Source: GCA-002715885 sp045561575 (GTDB lineage Bacteria; Bacteroidota; Bacteroidia; Flavobacteriales; BACL11). Taken from it: DNA of 64,000 nucleotides. A model generated the notes under the pieces. That model ran no database searches, was not told where the DNA came from, and was given only the letters and a program-made list of their open reading frames with translations. A program made the position numbers and the translations under genes. The stretch spans positions 62,001-126,000 of the forward strand of contig JBJKXM010000004.1 in assembly GCA_045561575.1 (NCBI GenBank). The letters are read 5' to 3'. How positions within the stretch are numbered: position 1 is the first letter of the stretch; every line of letters starts with the position of its first letter. Shown here in pieces: positions 63,681 through 64,000 of this stretch.

Positions 63681-64000
63681 CAATTTGTACATACAACAGA
63701 ATTGAGTATCTAAAAAAATGTCTTAAATCTGTATTAGACCAAACTCAAGGAAAAAAGAGTATCGAAATAAATATTATTGATAATAATAGTACTGATAATA
63801 CTAAAGGCTATATTTCTGAAATTAAAAAAAAATATCCAGAAGTAAATTACTATGTTGAGCATAAACAAGGTATAAGCTTTGCTCGAAATCTTTCATTTGA
63901 AGTGTGTAAAGGTATGTTTTTAGCATTTGTTGATGATGATGCAGTAATTAACAAGAACTGGCTTGAAGCGCTTTTAAATGAACTTAAAAATCAAAATGAA
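63665..64000 (+). CDS. Family 2 glycosyltransferase (3' truncated by the window)
   Basis: A frame opening at GTG 63665 (VVLSITICTYNRIEYLKKC, initiator read as Met) stays open to the end of the window, 112 codons. NIIDNNSTDNTKG and FVDDDAVINKNWLEALL with the DDD metal site are typical of GT-A glycosyltransferases of family 2. It would add sugars to a surface polysaccharide together with the two sulfotransferases. The start codon is a best guess because no ATG is available upstream in frame. Confidence 0.8.
   Translation, partial: MVLSITICTYNRIEYLKKCLKSVLDQTQGKKSIEINIIDNNSTDNTKGYISEIKKKYPEVNYYVEHKQGISFARNLSFEVCKGMFLAFVDDDAVINKNWLEALLNELKNQNE

Noticed and set aside
1..64000. CRISPR arrays, insertion sequences, prophage, rRNA operons
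   Set aside because: No regularly spaced direct repeats, transposase or phage motifs, and no rRNA sequence were found.

Overview
The window is an AT-rich chromosomal segment, roughly 70% A+T, from a member of the Bacteroidota, most likely a marine or aquatic Flavobacteriales-type organism. Signs of this are: a PorT-like type IX secretion (T9SS) protein and several proteins with T9SS-style C-terminal tails; three SusC/CarboxypepD_reg-type TonB-dependent receptors, one paired with a DUF4249 lipoprotein; a short primary sigma factor without region 1.1; -7 promoter elements of the TAnnTTTG type; a tmRNA tag of the (A)GENNYALAA type; and Bacteroidota gene orders (ubiE-porT, DUF3822-rsmD-coaD, pdxH-yqgE-aminotransferase IV, coiled coil-zapA-6S RNA). 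No phage, insertion sequence, CRISPR array, tRNA or rRNA was found.

Layout. 1-16.8 kb holds mainly housekeeping genes: a heptose-7-phosphate-kinase-like gene cut by the window edge, ubiE, porT, an rRNA/tRNA methyltransferase, fbaA, accD, rpsO, pnp, rpoD, rpe, a LYS1/alanine-dehydrogenase-like gene, ssrA (tmRNA), a GrpB-family gene between two similar tail sequences, typA, a nitroreductase, a secreted CotH-like protein and a DUF423 membrane protein. 16.8-30.1 kb is a phenylacetyl-CoA catabolic cluster: paaE on the minus strand, diverging from tightly packed paaABCD-G-H-I-J-Y-Z, then a secreted PKD-like protein, a second enoyl-CoA hydratase and a fused alpha/beta 2-oxoacid dehydrogenase E1. No phenylacetate-CoA ligase (paaK) is present. 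30.2-44.3 kb carries outer-membrane and housekeeping genes: a frameshifted TonB receptor with DUF4249, trxB, recQ, fmt, pdxH, yqgE, a class IV aminotransferase, a second TonB receptor and a T9SS-tailed alpha/beta-hydrolase-like protein lacking its nucleophile. 44.3-50.9 kb has a 6S RNA candidate, zapA and a coiled-coil partner, an M23 peptidase, an arsenate-reductase-like phosphatase in an operon with three small four-helix membrane proteins, and a third TonB receptor. 50.9-64 kb has purL (frameshifted), an acyltransferase, a small unknown gene (frameshifted) with DUF3822, rsmD and coaD, then rdgB, rlmH, nadC, a BrkB-type membrane protein, a giant M1 peptidase with a barrel-like C-terminus, two sulfotransferase-like genes and the start of a family 2 glycosyltransferase. 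The last three suggest a surface-polysaccharide region continuing beyond the window.

The least ordinary points are the paa cluster with its own E1 and a secreted protein inside the operon; the three tandem small membrane proteins coupled to an ArsC-like enzyme by a leaderless promoter; the GrpB gene framed by tmRNA-tail-like repeats; and three single-base frameshifts (TonB receptor near 30.84 kb, purL near 52.59 kb, unknown gene near 53.99 kb). The frameshifts could be sequence errors, mutations or, for the receptor, recoding. All calls are from reading the sequence; no database search was possible.
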